From an uncultured Sphingomonadales bacterium (GTDB lineage Bacteria; Pseudomonadota; Alphaproteobacteria; Sphingomonadales; Sphingomonadaceae), in contig CAIMDB010000034.1 of the NCBI GenBank assembly GCA_903839675.1, positions 99,830 to 163,829 of the forward strand: a stretch of 64,000 nt of DNA, given 5' to 3'. The position numbers were made by a program, and so were the translations under genes. This document shows, piece by piece, positions 18,113-27,306 of the stretch. The notes beneath the pieces were generated by a model. It was not told the origin of the DNA, did not search any database, and worked only from the letters and a program-made list of their open reading frames with translations. How positions within the stretch are numbered: the first letter of the stretch is position 1; each line of letters starts with the position of its first letter.

Positions 18113-19632
18113 TACGCCACTCCGCTCCGCTGGATCATGTCCACCACGACGAGTAGGGCGAACACACCGCCCAACCCGGCAGCACCGCCCAGAAACATCT
18201 TCTTCCGCTTCGCCGCCATCGCCTTGCGTGCCGGCGTTTCAACTTCGCCAATCGCGCCGATGACGGCCATGCCGGTTACTGCGGACAGCTTTTGCGGCGT
18301 CGCAAAGCCGCTGTTGAGCTGGCTCAGCGCAAACGCTGTTCCGAGACCAGCCAACAGCCCGGCGATCAGCACGCCCGCCATCAACAATGGACGATCTGGC
18401 GCAACCGGCTGGCGCGGGCTGGATGGTGGATCGATGACGCGAAACGCGACTGAGTCTGTCGAGGATGCGACCTGACCACGCATACGGATCGCTTCGCGGT
18501 CGGCGAGCAACTTGTCGTACTGAAGTTTAATGGCCTCATAGTCACGTGACAGACGGTCCTGCTCGGCCTGAGCGCCGGGTTGGTCCACCTGGCGCGCTGC
18601 ATATTGCGACAACTCTGCCTGAAGCTGGGCTTTGCGCGCAGACATAGCGCCGACAGCAGCCTGCTTTTCCGCCTGCATCGCGCGAAGCGAGGAGTAAGCT
18701 GGGTTGGGGGTCGAATAGCCTCCGCTGCCAGCGCGCGAGCCAGCAGCCCTCGCCCGCGCAAGCTGGCCGCGAAGGGCCTGCATATCGGGATGGCTATCGG
18801 TCCAGCCGCGCGATTGCGCTTCGGAGAGTTGACCCTCAAGGATGGCCACGCGGCTATCGCCGCCGCCCAAGCCCGGCATGGCAATCGTCGGCTGGGTGGC
18901 GGCCAATTGTCCGTTCACCGCTGCCAATGAGCCCTGCGCCGCCATCAGATTGGAATCCATCTGGTTCAGCTCAGCGCGCGCAGATTCCATCCGAGACTGC
19001 ACCGATCCAACGCCGGGGAGCAAGCCAAGTGAATTGCGCTCAAATTCAACGCGGCGTGCTTCCGCCCCGCGAAGCTGCTCTTCCTTTTGGACAATCTGCT
19101 GGTCGAGAAACTTGAGCGACTGCGACGTTTCGCGGCGATCTCCGCTCAAATTTTCCTCAACAAAGATGTCGATCATCTTCTGCACGACCGCGCGCGAAAG
19201 CTTCGCATTTTCCGGGTCGGACATGCCGGGCAAGCCGATTTTCGCTTTGATCTCGAACAGGTTTTCCTGCTGCTCCGTCACCTTGATCGCATCCCGAAGG
19301 CCAAAGGCAGCGCCGGTCACTTCTTTGTCAGTCGACACAGTGTTGGCAAGGTCCGTCCCACGGACGACCTTTTCGAGGTTCACCGTAGACGTCAGCGTGC
19401 GTTTGACGCGGTCAATATCGCGCTGCTGTTCCAACGGCGTGACGCCAATCTTGTCACTCAAAAGGCTTTGCATCTGCACAAACACCCGTGCCTGCGATTC
19501 ATAACGGTTCGGCACCATGCTGACGACGATCCAGCCAATCAGACACACGCCCCAGGCCACGCCAAGCGCGATCCAGCGGCGGCGCCAGATGCCGTGCAGT
19601 ATCAGCTGAATTTCTTGATAGAGATTACCCAT
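18112..19632 (-). CDS. Polysaccharide chain length determinant, XrtA-associated (TIGR03007 type)
   Basis: The roughly 506-aa Wzz-family protein has an N-terminal TM after NLYQEIQLILHGIWRRRW, a long periplasmic coiled coil and a C-terminal TM (near PLLMAGVLIAGLLAGLGTAF), preceded by the Pro-rich DPPSSPRQPVAPDRP. A second hydrophobic stretch (MFLGGAAGLGGVFALLVVVD) lies at the very end. I start at MGNLYQEI; the track start adds 21 residues that overlap the export gene. It controls polymer length together with the tyrosine kinase. Confidence 0.9.
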   Translation of the reverse strand: MGNLYQEIQLILHGIWRRRWIALGVAWGVCLIGWIVVSMVPNRYESQARVFVQMQSLLSDKIGVTPLEQQRDIDRVKRTLTSTVNLEKVVRGTDLANTVSTDKEVTGAAFGLRDAIKVTEQQENLFEIKAKIGLPGMSDPENAKLSRAVVQKMIDIFVEENLSGDRRETSQSLKFLDQQIVQKEEQLRGAEARRVEFERNSLGLLPGVGSVQSRMESARAELNQMDSNLMAAQGSLAAVNGQLAATQPTIAMPGLGGGDSRVAILEGQLSEAQSRGWTDSHPDMQALRGQLARARAAGSRAGSGGYSTPNPAYSSLRAMQAEKQAAVGAMSARKAQLQAELSQYAARQVDQPGAQAEQDRLSRDYEAIKLQYDKLLADREAIRMRGQVASSTDSVAFRVIDPPSSPRQPVAPDRPLLMAGVLIAGLLAGLGTAFALSQLNSGFATPQKLSAVTGMAVIGAIGEVETPARKAMAAKRKKMFLGGAAGLGGVFALLVVVDMIQRSGVA

Positions 19633-19642
19633 GACGCGCGGA

Positions 19643-20287
19643 TCAGAAGGCAGATTCTGGGATGATGATGACGTCACCGGGCTGGAGACGCACATTGGCG
19701 GTGGTATCGCCCCGCTTCAGCAGGTTGCCGATCCGCAACGAATATTCACGCTGTCGGCCCGACACGCGATCAAAACGGATGAGCCTTGCCCGGTTGCCCG
19801 ACGCGAATTCTGAAAGTCCGCCAACCGAGATCATCGCATCCAGCAGCGTCATGTTCGCCCGGAACGGGATAGAGGCTGGCTTTTCCGTCGCCCCCACCAC
19901 ACGCACCTGCTGCGAGTATGTACCGGCAAAGTTATCGACGATCACCGATACCAGCGGGTCACGGATATATTCCGACAAAGCGAGCTTGATGTCCTGCGCG
20001 AGCATCGTCGGCGATTTGCCTACGGCGGGCATGTCTGTAATCAGCGGCGTCGTGATGCGGCCATCTGGGCGCACTTGCACCTTTGCTGACAGTTCCGGAT
20101 TACGCCAGACAAAGATGTTCAGCTGATCGAGCGGGCCAATGACGTATTCTTCGCCCGGCCCTTCCTGCATCGCGACGAACGACGCGGGCGGAAGTTCCGG
20201 CCCATTACGTCCACCTGCACATCCCGACAAGGCCAGCGCGACAAGGCTAACGCCCATCAACACCTTGGAATTTCGCCCCATTCGCAT
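19643..20287 (-). CDS. Polysaccharide export lipoprotein, Wza-like, XrtA-associated
   Basis: A lipobox (ALSGC) follows a hydrophobic signal, so the mature protein is an outer-membrane lipoprotein. The body has the Poly_export segment (YVIGPLDQLNIFVWRNPELS) and a SLBB-like domain (VRVVGATEKPASIPF), ending with LQPGDVIIIPESAF. I start at the ATG at 20287, which has AAGGGA seven bases upstream. First gene of the ten-gene XrtA operon; the promoter probably lies in the 156 bp before it. Confidence 0.92.
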   Translation of the reverse strand: MRMGRNSKVLMGVSLVALALSGCAGGRNGPELPPASFVAMQEGPGEEYVIGPLDQLNIFVWRNPELSAKVQVRPDGRITTPLITDMPAVGKSPTMLAQDIKLALSEYIRDPLVSVIVDNFAGTYSQQVRVVGATEKPASIPFRANMTLLDAMISVGGLSEFASGNRARLIRFDRVSGRQREYSLRIGNLLKRGDTTANVRLQPGDVIIIPESAF

Positions 20288-20443
20288 CTTTGCGTCCCTT
20301 GTAACTGCCAAGGCCGCACCCGGAGGCTCCGTGTACAACCCATCCACTCAGGACTTCGTTGTGCGCCAAAGAGGTGAAGATACCGTTAGGAACGAATTGT
20401 TTTTGGCATCATTCTGCGGCTTTTCTGGCCGCCAAACATGACG

Positions 20444-21676
20444 TCAGTCGTCGATACCGACGATCATCTCATGGGCCGCAGGATGGCCCAGAAAGGCCGA
20501 AGGACTGGCCGATGCACCATAGGCGCCCGCCATAAACACAGCGATGACGTCATCTTCTGCGGCGGGTGGCAGCAGCACCTGATCCCCCAGCCGGTCGAGC
20601 GGGGTGCATAGGCACCCAACGACCGAGGCAACTTCGCTCGGCGGCGTGTCAAACTTGGACGCGACAGCGATGGGGTAGTTCCGCCGGACGACAGTCCCGA
20701 AATTGCCACTCGCCGCCAATTGGTGATGCATGCCGCCATCCGTCACGAGGAAAACCTCGCCGTGGCTTTCCTTACGGTCCACCACACGCGTGAGATAAAC
20801 GCCGGCTTCCGCGACGAGATAACGGCCCAGTTCAATTGCGAACTTTGTTTTCTCTATAATATCAGCACGTTGATCCAGAGACTTGGCAAGCTCCTGACCC
20901 ACCTTTTCGACGTCTAGAGCGACATCATTGGGGAAGTAAGGCACGCCGTAGCCACCGCCCAGATTGACGAACGGTGCCGCAGCGCCGGCTTCGTCTGAAA
21001 GCTGCGCGGCCAGGGCAATCGTCTGCCGCTGGGTTTCCGCAATGGCGTCTGCATCCAATGCTTGGGAGCCTGCAAAAATATGGAAACCGCGCCAATCAGC
21101 CCCGCTCGCGATTATATCCCGGACCATCGCCGGAACGCGGGCGGCATCGACCCCAAACGGCTTTGCACCGCCACCCATGCGCATGCCGGAGCCTTTCAGG
21201 TCGAAATCTGGATTAACCCGCACGGCGAACTTCGGCTGTTTTCCAAGCTTCTCGGCAATTGCCAATGCCCGCCGCAATTCCCCTTCTGATTCCAGATTGA
21301 GGATGACTCCCGCCTCGAGCGCAGCCGTCAGTTCGGCAGCCGTCTTGCCGGGCCCTGCGAAGGAAATGTGCTTTGTCCCCGTTGCCAGTGCCACACCCAG
21401 TTCACCACCGGAAGCAACGTCGAGCCCATCCACCAGCGGCGCGATCATATTGACCAAGGCAGGCAGAGGGTTTGCCTTGATCGCAAAATGCACTGCCAAT
21501 TGCGGCGGCATTGCAGCCTTTAGTTGCGAAATACGGCTCTTAATTAACTGAAAATCATACACAAAGATTGGCGTAGGGCCTGCCGCACTCACAAGTTCAT
21601 CAACTCGCTTTCCGCCGATCGTCATCACGCCGTCGGTACAGCCGAAACCCTCTGGAATGGGCCCCATCGGCTTCAT
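20444..21676 (-). CDS. PLP-dependent decarboxylase, exosortase A system-associated
   Basis: About 410 aa with an alanine-racemase-type barrel: the PLP Lys is in HFAIKANPLPAL, the phosphate-binding glycines in NLGGGYGVPYF, and the C-terminal active site in VVGCLCTPLDRLG. It belongs with diaminopimelate/ornithine decarboxylase-like enzymes of XrtA loci (TIGR03099). Substrate unknown. The start MKPMGPIPEGF overlaps the ligase stop (ATGA), so the two are translated together. Confidence 0.9.
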   Translation of the reverse strand: MKPMGPIPEGFGCTDGVMTIGGKRVDELVSAAGPTPIFVYDFQLIKSRISQLKAAMPPQLAVHFAIKANPLPALVNMIAPLVDGLDVASGGELGVALATGTKHISFAGPGKTAAELTAALEAGVILNLESEGELRRALAIAEKLGKQPKFAVRVNPDFDLKGSGMRMGGGAKPFGVDAARVPAMVRDIIASGADWRGFHIFAGSQALDADAIAETQRQTIALAAQLSDEAGAAAPFVNLGGGYGVPYFPNDVALDVEKVGQELAKSLDQRADIIEKTKFAIELGRYLVAEAGVYLTRVVDRKESHGEVFLVTDGGMHHQLAASGNFGTVVRRNYPIAVASKFDTPPSEVASVVGCLCTPLDRLGDQVLLPPAAEDDVIAVFMAGAYGASASPSAFLGHPAAHEMIVGIDD

Positions 21677-23196
21677 GCGGCCAGCTCCTGCATCAGGCGT
21701 CCGCGAATGGCCGCGCGGTCCAGCTTTCCGTTCGGATTTCGCGGCATTTCTGGCCACCATTCCACGCGATTGGGCTGCATGAACGACGGCAGCTCCTGTT
21801 TGAGATACTGCTCAAACGCCTCGGAACGGGCCTGATCCCCGCGAACAATCATGACGATCGCTTGACCCAGCCGCGGATCCGGCACGCCCAAGGCAACGGC
21901 CTCAGCGGCAATTCCGCTCGCGGTGGCGGCTTCCTCCAACTCTGCAGGGCTGATGCGGTTGCCGGAACTCTTGATCATTTCGTCATCCCGCCCGACAAAA
22001 TAGAGCAGGCCTTCAGCATCCCGACGCACGGTATCGCCGGACCAGACAGCGGTGCCGCCATGAAGCGACCATGACGGCGCGGGCTTGTAGCGGAGCGCCG
22101 TACGCTCGGCATCCTGCCAATATCCATGCGCCACCAATGGCCCTGCATGAACGAGCTCACCGGGTTCATCGACCCCCGCCTCCTGCCCGTCCCGCCCTAC
22201 GACCATGATTTCAGCAAAGGGAATCGCCTTCCCCATCGACGTTGGGTGCATGTCGATGAGCGCAGGATCGAGATAGGTAGACCGGAAAGCCTCGGTCAAA
22301 CCATACATCGGATAGACGTCAGCATTAGGGAATAGGCCACGCATCTGACGCACCAGCGTAATGGTCAACGCACCTCCCGAATTGGTGACACGCCGAACTT
22401 GTGCAGCAATTTCCGTCGGCCAGCCGGCCTCGCACAGCTGGATCCAAAGCGGCGGCACCCCTGCAATCGTCGTGACGTCATGACGTTCGACAGCTTTAAT
22501 CACGTCCCGCGCGGTCAGATAGTCGAGCGGAATGACCGCCCCACCCGCCGCCCATGTCGAGAGCAGCTGGTTCTGACCATAATCGAAGCTGAGCGGGAGG
22601 ACGGCAAGCACCCGGTCTGCAGCACCAACCTTCAGATAATGCGCAACGCTGATCGCACCCAGCCACATATTGGCGTGGCTGAGCATAACGCCCTTGGGCC
22701 GCCCGGTGGAGCCAGAGGTATACAGAATGGCAGCGAGCGAATCTGGCGCTTGCGCAGACGGCGGCAACGGGGAGGCAGAGCCCGCCTGTTCCTCAATATC
22801 GTCCGGTGCACACACCCGACACGCCTCCGGCACATCGCCCTCAGTCAGAAGCACAGACCTCGCCGGTGGGGTCACAAGCAGCTTTGCCCCGCTATCGGCG
22901 AGGATATGCTCCACCTGCGCGCGTTTGAGCGCCGGATTTATTGGCACATGGACAAGCCCTGCCCGCGCCGCCGCCAGCGGCATCAGGCAAGCAAGTCGCG
23001 TCTTGGGGAGCCAAGTCGCAACCCGGTCCCCGTTGTTCAGACCCATGCCGAGCAGGGCCGCAGATAGACCTCCCACCAGCTTTTCCAGCGCAGCGTAAGA
23101 AATTGTTTCATCCCGCGTGATAAGAGCAGGGCTATCCGGTCCTCCGCGCAATAGCAGGTGGTCCAACGGATATGGCGTCGGGTCAGGGGATTGCAC
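21673..23196 (-). CDS. Acyl-CoA ligase (AMP-forming), exosortase A system-associated
   Basis: The ANL-family enzyme has the AMP-binding loop YTSGSTGRPKGVMLSH, the YGLTEAFRSTY motif, the SGDTVRRDAEG motif and the catalytic Lys in NPNGKLDR. I set the start at a GTG at 23196, giving VQSPDPTPYPLDHLL as the beginning, because GAAGGAAG lies four bases upstream; the track start reads through a non-family-like leader. It may load the acyl carrier protein encoded 1.1 kb away on the other strand, which is inference. Confidence 0.9.
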   Translation of the reverse strand: MQSPDPTPYPLDHLLLRGGPDSPALITRDETISYAALEKLVGGLSAALLGMGLNNGDRVATWLPKTRLACLMPLAAARAGLVHVPINPALKRAQVEHILADSGAKLLVTPPARSVLLTEGDVPEACRVCAPDDIEEQAGSASPLPPSAQAPDSLAAILYTSGSTGRPKGVMLSHANMWLGAISVAHYLKVGAADRVLAVLPLSFDYGQNQLLSTWAAGGAVIPLDYLTARDVIKAVERHDVTTIAGVPPLWIQLCEAGWPTEIAAQVRRVTNSGGALTITLVRQMRGLFPNADVYPMYGLTEAFRSTYLDPALIDMHPTSMGKAIPFAEIMVVGRDGQEAGVDEPGELVHAGPLVAHGYWQDAERTALRYKPAPSWSLHGGTAVWSGDTVRRDAEGLLYFVGRDDEMIKSSGNRISPAELEEAATASGIAAEAVALGVPDPRLGQAIVMIVRGDQARSEAFEQYLKQELPSFMQPNRVEWWPEMPRNPNGKLDRAAIRGRLMQELAA

Positions 23197-23245
23197 TCTA
23201 CTTCCTTCAGGCCCAGAATTATCAAGGAAATGCGGGGCTAGCACA

Positions 23246-24289
23246 ATGTGGGTTAAGGGGGAGTTGTTCGATGACCTGCAATCTGTCGCGGCCCGATTTG
23301 CTGATCGGCTGAGCGATGAGGCGCAACCCCACCTCTTTAATCGCCTCACTTGGTACGAATTAACAAAGACTTATGCTCGGCCGGACGCGCGACCGCTGAT
23401 CGCCTATGCCCATGCACAGGGTCATGATGCCTGGCTGTTTCTGGACCGCACAGCCCCTAAGGCCGCTCATGGGCTCGGCAGCTGGTATACGCTGGCCTTT
23501 CGGCCCGTCTTTTCCGCCGATGTACCAACCAACATCAGATACGCTCTGCTGGTCGCCATGGCCCGTCGCCTGCGCAAGACGCTGGGAAGCTTCCGTCTTG
23601 AACCCGTGCCCGATGCTGATGGGACGAGGGATATGCTCGTCCGCGCGTTCCGTAAGGCAGGCTGGTCCGTTGCATCTTCTCCCAAGACCGGCAACTGGTT
23701 CACCATCGTCGAGGATATAAGTTTTGGCGAATTCTGGTTGCGGCGGCCGGGGCAAGTCCGAAGCACACATGACCGGCGTGCCAAGAAGTTTCCGATGGAT
23801 CTTCAGGTACATTCTGAAGTGACGTCAGACTTATGGGCGCAGTACGAATCGATTTTTGCGGACAGTTGGAAAGGTGATGAGGGCGCCCCGGAGTTCCTGC
23901 GTGCATTGGCGGAGCACCATAGCACAATGGGCTCCCTCCGCCTTGGATTTGCGTCCTTTGAAGGCCGACCAATTGCGGCTCAGTTGTGGACCGTCGATCA
24001 CGGCCATGCCATCATCCACAAACTCGCCTACCGGGAAGATAGTGCCCAAATGTCGCCGGGAACTTTGCTCTCGGCCGCGATGTTCCGCCACGCCATCGAC
24101 ACCGACAAAGTGCAGTCCATCAGCTACGGCACCGGCGATGACGGCTATAAGCGCGATTGGATGGACCAGCGTGACCAATTGCACACTTTGGAATTCTTCA
24201 ACCCTTTGAGCGTAACGGGCTTGCTTGGAATGGCGAAATCAGCCGCCAGTTGCGCCTTTAACGCCCTGAAAACACGAAAGAAGACCTGA
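23246..24289 (+). CDS. BioF2/FemAB-like acetyltransferase of the XrtA locus
   Basis: About 347 aa. The C-terminal half carries the Acetyltransf_6 pattern: IIHKLAYREDSAQMSPGTLL, then ISYGTGDDGYKRDWM, and an SFEGRPIAAQLW segment. The start is uncertain; the ATG at 23246 (MWVKGELFDD) is the first plausible Met, and the track start would run through the divergent ligase's start region. It lies 2 bp before the ACP gene, so acyl transfer from ACP to a glycan precursor is a reasonable guess. Confidence 0.8.
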   Translation: MWVKGELFDDLQSVAARFADRLSDEAQPHLFNRLTWYELTKTYARPDARPLIAYAHAQGHDAWLFLDRTAPKAAHGLGSWYTLAFRPVFSADVPTNIRYALLVAMARRLRKTLGSFRLEPVPDADGTRDMLVRAFRKAGWSVASSPKTGNWFTIVEDISFGEFWLRRPGQVRSTHDRRAKKFPMDLQVHSEVTSDLWAQYESIFADSWKGDEGAPEFLRALAEHHSTMGSLRLGFASFEGRPIAAQLWTVDHGHAIIHKLAYREDSAQMSPGTLLSAAMFRHAIDTDKVQSISYGTGDDGYKRDWMDQRDQLHTLEFFNPLSVTGLLGMAKSAASCAFNALKTRKKT

Positions 24290-24290
24290 A

Positions 24291-24560
24291 TTGCAACCCG
24301 ACCGTCCCGCCCTCTCCGACGATATCCGCAGCCTCTTGTCCGATGTTCTCGGTATTGCGCAGGATCGTGCTGCAACCTTCACGGATACAACAGAATTGTT
24401 CGGTTCTCTTCCGGAGCTGGACTCGATGGCCGTGGCCAATCTTCTCGCGGAGCTCGAAGATCGCATGGGTATAATCGTTGAAGCCGATGAGGTCGATGGG
24501 GATATGCTTGGGACATTTGGCGGACTGGTCGATTTCGTTAGCAGAAAACTGTCCAGGTGA
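24291..24560 (+). CDS. Acyl carrier protein, XrtA-associated
   Basis: The 89-aa protein has an ACP helix-turn-helix with the phosphopantetheine Ser in ELDSMAVANLLAELE. The start is a TTG with GAAAGAAG just upstream, one base after the previous stop. It is a standalone carrier, not fatty-acid ACP by context, and is framed by the acyltransferase and two hydrolases of the exosortase system. Confidence 0.88.
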   Translation: MQPDRPALSDDIRSLLSDVLGIAQDRAATFTDTTELFGSLPELDSMAVANLLAELEDRMGIIVEADEVDGDMLGTFGGLVDFVSRKLSR

Positions 24561-25225
24561 CCTTTGAGACCCGCTGTTTGGCGGGACTGCCGGCATTCAA
24601 TAATCTTGCAGATCAGCGCTTCATCGTTTTGATCTTGCAGCCTCTTTTTGAAGAGGCAAACCGCATGCGCCGAACGCTGGCACTGATGGCCCGCGCACTG
24701 GATCGCCAGGGCGTCGGCCTAGTGATGCCCGATCTTCCGGGCATGGGAGAACATCATATAGGCGCCAATCGAGTTGGCATCAGCGACATTGAGACAGCTT
24801 CAAATTTACTCAGCGACGCATTGACCAGTCAGGGTCGCCCCGTCCTTGTGGCGGGCTTCCGCGCAGCCTGTCTTTTTGACTTGCTCCCCGGCGCGTCTGC
24901 GAACTGGCGATTTGCCCCCGAACCGGGCGACCGCCTTGTCCGGACCCTGTTGCGTACAGAGATGCCTGAGGAGTCCACTGCAACGCACGCTTTCATCAAT
25001 GGCCAACTCGTCTCCCGCGCATTCCTTGATGATATGGCACGCTTGCCCCTCCCCAATCCTGCGCGGCTGCGTACTTTGCGCCTTGCCACCGATCGGGCCG
25101 AGGCAGACCATCATGTCGAGGCGAGCCCATTGTGGCGCCATGCTGAGCCGGGCGAAGACCCGGCGCTTGCCGAGCTACTTGCCGGAGATATCCTGAATTG
25201 GGCTGTAACATGCGGCATTTCCTGA
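24557..25225 (+). CDS. Alpha/beta hydrolase 2, exosortase A system-associated
   Basis: The 222-aa protein has FIVLILQPLFEEANRMRRTL and VMPDLPGMGEHH, matching my memory of the TIGR03101 family of exosortase-linked hydrolases. At the nucleophile elbow the sequence is AGFRAAC, with Arg where Ser or Cys is expected, so ordinary serine hydrolase chemistry is doubtful. The start is a GTG overlapping the ACP stop (GTGA), and the end overlaps hydrolase 1 by 16 bp. Confidence 0.8.
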   Translation: MTFETRCLAGLPAFNNLADQRFIVLILQPLFEEANRMRRTLALMARALDRQGVGLVMPDLPGMGEHHIGANRVGISDIETASNLLSDALTSQGRPVLVAGFRAACLFDLLPGASANWRFAPEPGDRLVRTLLRTEMPEESTATHAFINGQLVSRAFLDDMARLPLPNPARLRTLRLATDRAEADHHVEASPLWRHAEPGEDPALAELLAGDILNWAVTCGIS

Positions 25226-26007
25226 CCTTTTCCTGCGAAGGCTCGAAGCTTGCGGCCACATTGGATGAGGCTTCGGGCGAAACCGGCCTCTTAATCGTCT
25301 CCGGCGGCAACGAGATCCGCATCGGTGCGCATCGCGGCATGGAAAAAGTGTCGGCTGATCTTGCGGCCCTTGGCCATCCCGTCTTCCGGTTTGACCGGCG
25401 TGGCATTGGCGACAGCGAAGGCGACAATGGCGGATTTGAAGCCAGCGGCCCGGACATTCAGGCCGCCATCCCCGCTTTCAAGGCCGCCTGCCCTACGCTG
25501 AAGCGCATCATCGCCTTTGGCAATTGTGATGCGGCCAGCGCTTTGCTTCTTCACCAGCCTGAAGGCCTCTCAGCGCTTGTCCTGTCCAATATCTGGGTGG
25601 TGGAGCCGACGGATGATCTTCCGCCGACGGCCGCCATCAAATCCCACTATCTGCAACGCCTGAAAGACCCAAAAGCGTGGGTTGCGCTGGTGACCGGGGC
25701 AATCAATATCCGCAAGCTGGTGTCCGGCCTTGCGCGGCTGGCATCACCACAGGCGCCATCCGCACTGTCTGATCGGGTGGCCAATGCCATGGCCAATGCC
25801 ACGATACCTGCGCGCATCCTTCTGGCGCGGCGGGACGGGACTGCCCTTGCCTTTGCAGAGGCATGGCAGACCCCCGGATTTACTGCGGCCCGACAATCAG
25901 GCCTTTACCAAATCACAATGCTCGACAGCAGCGCACACAGCTTTGCGCGCGCGGCTGACTATACGGCGCTGAGGGGCGCCCTTCTGGAAAGCCTAAGCAG
26001 GAACTGA
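25210..26007 (+). CDS. Alpha/beta hydrolase 1, exosortase A system-associated
   Basis: The 265-aa alpha/beta hydrolase has FRFDRRGIGDSEG after strand 4 and a nucleophile elbow GNCDAASAL, with Cys in the nucleophile position. The C-terminal His is probably in SSAHSFARAADY. It fits the TIGR03100 family at XrtA loci. I start at MRHFLTF (ATG at 25210) inside the track ORF. It may release or transfer an acyl group from the nearby ACP. It overlaps the convergent trxB end by 15 bp. Confidence 0.83.
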   Translation: MRHFLTFSCEGSKLAATLDEASGETGLLIVSGGNEIRIGAHRGMEKVSADLAALGHPVFRFDRRGIGDSEGDNGGFEASGPDIQAAIPAFKAACPTLKRIIAFGNCDAASALLLHQPEGLSALVLSNIWVVEPTDDLPPTAAIKSHYLQRLKDPKAWVALVTGAINIRKLVSGLARLASPQAPSALSDRVANAMANATIPARILLARRDGTALAFAEAWQTPGFTAARQSGLYQITMLDSSAHSFARAADYTALRGALLESLSRN

Positions 26008-26964
26008 CGCGCGGGCTTCAAAGTCCGCATGGGCGATGAACTTCTCTGCGTCCAACGCCGCCATGCACCCCATTCCGGCCGCCGTTACCGCCTGGCGATA
26101 AATCTTGTCGGTGACGTCGCCTGCTGCAAACACGCCGGGGATGGACGTCCGCGTGCTGCCCGTTTCAACGAGGAGATACCCCTCACCGTCCATCGGCAAA
26201 TGTCCCGCGAAGACCTCCGTCGCTGGCTTGTGCCCAATGGCGACGAATGCGCCATCTGTTTCGAGATGGGAAACCTCGCTCGTCACCGTGTCACGCAGAT
26301 CAAGCCCGGTGACGACTTCTGGCGTGCCGGAGCCAACGAAACGATCCACCGCCTTATTCCAGAGCACTTTGATGCCGGGATGCGCAAACAGACGATCCTG
26401 CAGGATCTTTTCGGCGCGCAGACTATCCCTGCGATGGATCAACGTCACATCGGGGCTGTGATTGGTCAGGTACAATGCCTCCTCGACGGCCGTATTGCCG
26501 CCGCCGATGACAACGACCTTCTTGCCGCGATAAAAGAACCCGTCACACGTCGCGCAGGCGGAAATGCCCTTACCCTGCAGCGTCATTTCGCTTTCAAGGC
26601 CGAGCCACTTGGCCTGAGCACCTGTCGCAATGACGACGGTGTCTGCCACATAGACGTCGCCACTATCGCCTGTCAGGCGGAAGGGTCGCTGCGAAAAATC
26701 AACATCTGTGATGATGTCCCAAACCATTTGGGTCCCGACATGTTCAGCCTGCGCCTGCATTTCCTCCATAAGCCATGGACCCTGGATGACACTGCGAAAG
26801 CCGGGATAGTTTTCGACGTCCGTTGTAATCGTCAATTGCCCACCCGGCTGCAAACCCTGCACAACAATCGGCTTCATTCCGGCGCGCGCTGCATAAATTG
26901 CAGCCGACAAACCGGCCGGGCCGGACCCCATGATGATCATGCGCGTGGTGATGGTCTTTGACAT
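25993..26964 (-). CDS. trxB: Thioredoxin-disulfide reductase
   Basis: The 323-aa flavoprotein has FAD motif GSGPAGLSAAIYAARAG, redox pair CATC (SACATCDGFF), NADPH motif GGGNTAVEEAL with HRRDSLRAEK, and the C-terminal FAD motif VFAAGDVTDKIYRQ. It reduces thioredoxin with NADPH. The start MSKTITTRM drops 20 leader residues of the track ORF. Confidence 0.96.
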   Translation of the reverse strand: MSKTITTRMIIMGSGPAGLSAAIYAARAGMKPIVVQGLQPGGQLTITTDVENYPGFRSVIQGPWLMEEMQAQAEHVGTQMVWDIITDVDFSQRPFRLTGDSGDVYVADTVVIATGAQAKWLGLESEMTLQGKGISACATCDGFFYRGKKVVVIGGGNTAVEEALYLTNHSPDVTLIHRRDSLRAEKILQDRLFAHPGIKVLWNKAVDRFVGSGTPEVVTGLDLRDTVTSEVSHLETDGAFVAIGHKPATEVFAGHLPMDGEGYLLVETGSTRTSIPGVFAAGDVTDKIYRQAVTAAGMGCMAALDAEKFIAHADFEARASVPA

Positions 26965-27306
26965 ATTATGAACCCGAACTTTGCTTGAAATCGGCGACGG
27001 CCATAGGGCCACAGAGCAGATCAATGCAATGCCTGCCTGAGTGCTTCCGTATTTACCCTGAATTGATCGCTTTTGGATATAAGCGATACGGGATACATGG
27101 TATCATGAAAATTGTGGGTTTGTTGTCTGGGTTCGTCGGGTGCATGATATTCAATCAGGCTTAAAACTTGGAGTGCCCGGGTAAGGCCCCAGAAATGACA
27201 AAAGGGTAATCTGAAGGTTAAAACAGATTGTGCCGTGGGGGTGTAACGCAATGCCGAGTGAAAGGTGTCGTTAAGCGAGGCATTGAGTTCGGAGGGATAG
27301 GAAACA
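26965..27306. other. Intergenic region between trxB and a receiver gene
   Basis: This 342-bp gap separates two divergent genes and should hold both promoters. I see no repeat, hairpin with a T-run or tRNA. Two track ORFs here (68 and 76 aa) overlap each other on opposite strands and lack ribosome binding sites. GGAGGGATAGGAAACA just before 27307 is the ribosome binding site of the receiver gene. Confidence 0.6.

Noticed and set aside
20418-20443. Short GCGGC/GCCGC stem after the decarboxylase gene
   Set aside because: The arms are 5 bp only and no T-run follows in the minus direction, so I did not call a terminator.
26958-27251. Two opposing small ORFs (68 and 76 aa) between trxB and the receiver gene
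   Set aside because: They overlap each other on opposite strands, have no ribosome binding site and no family pattern.
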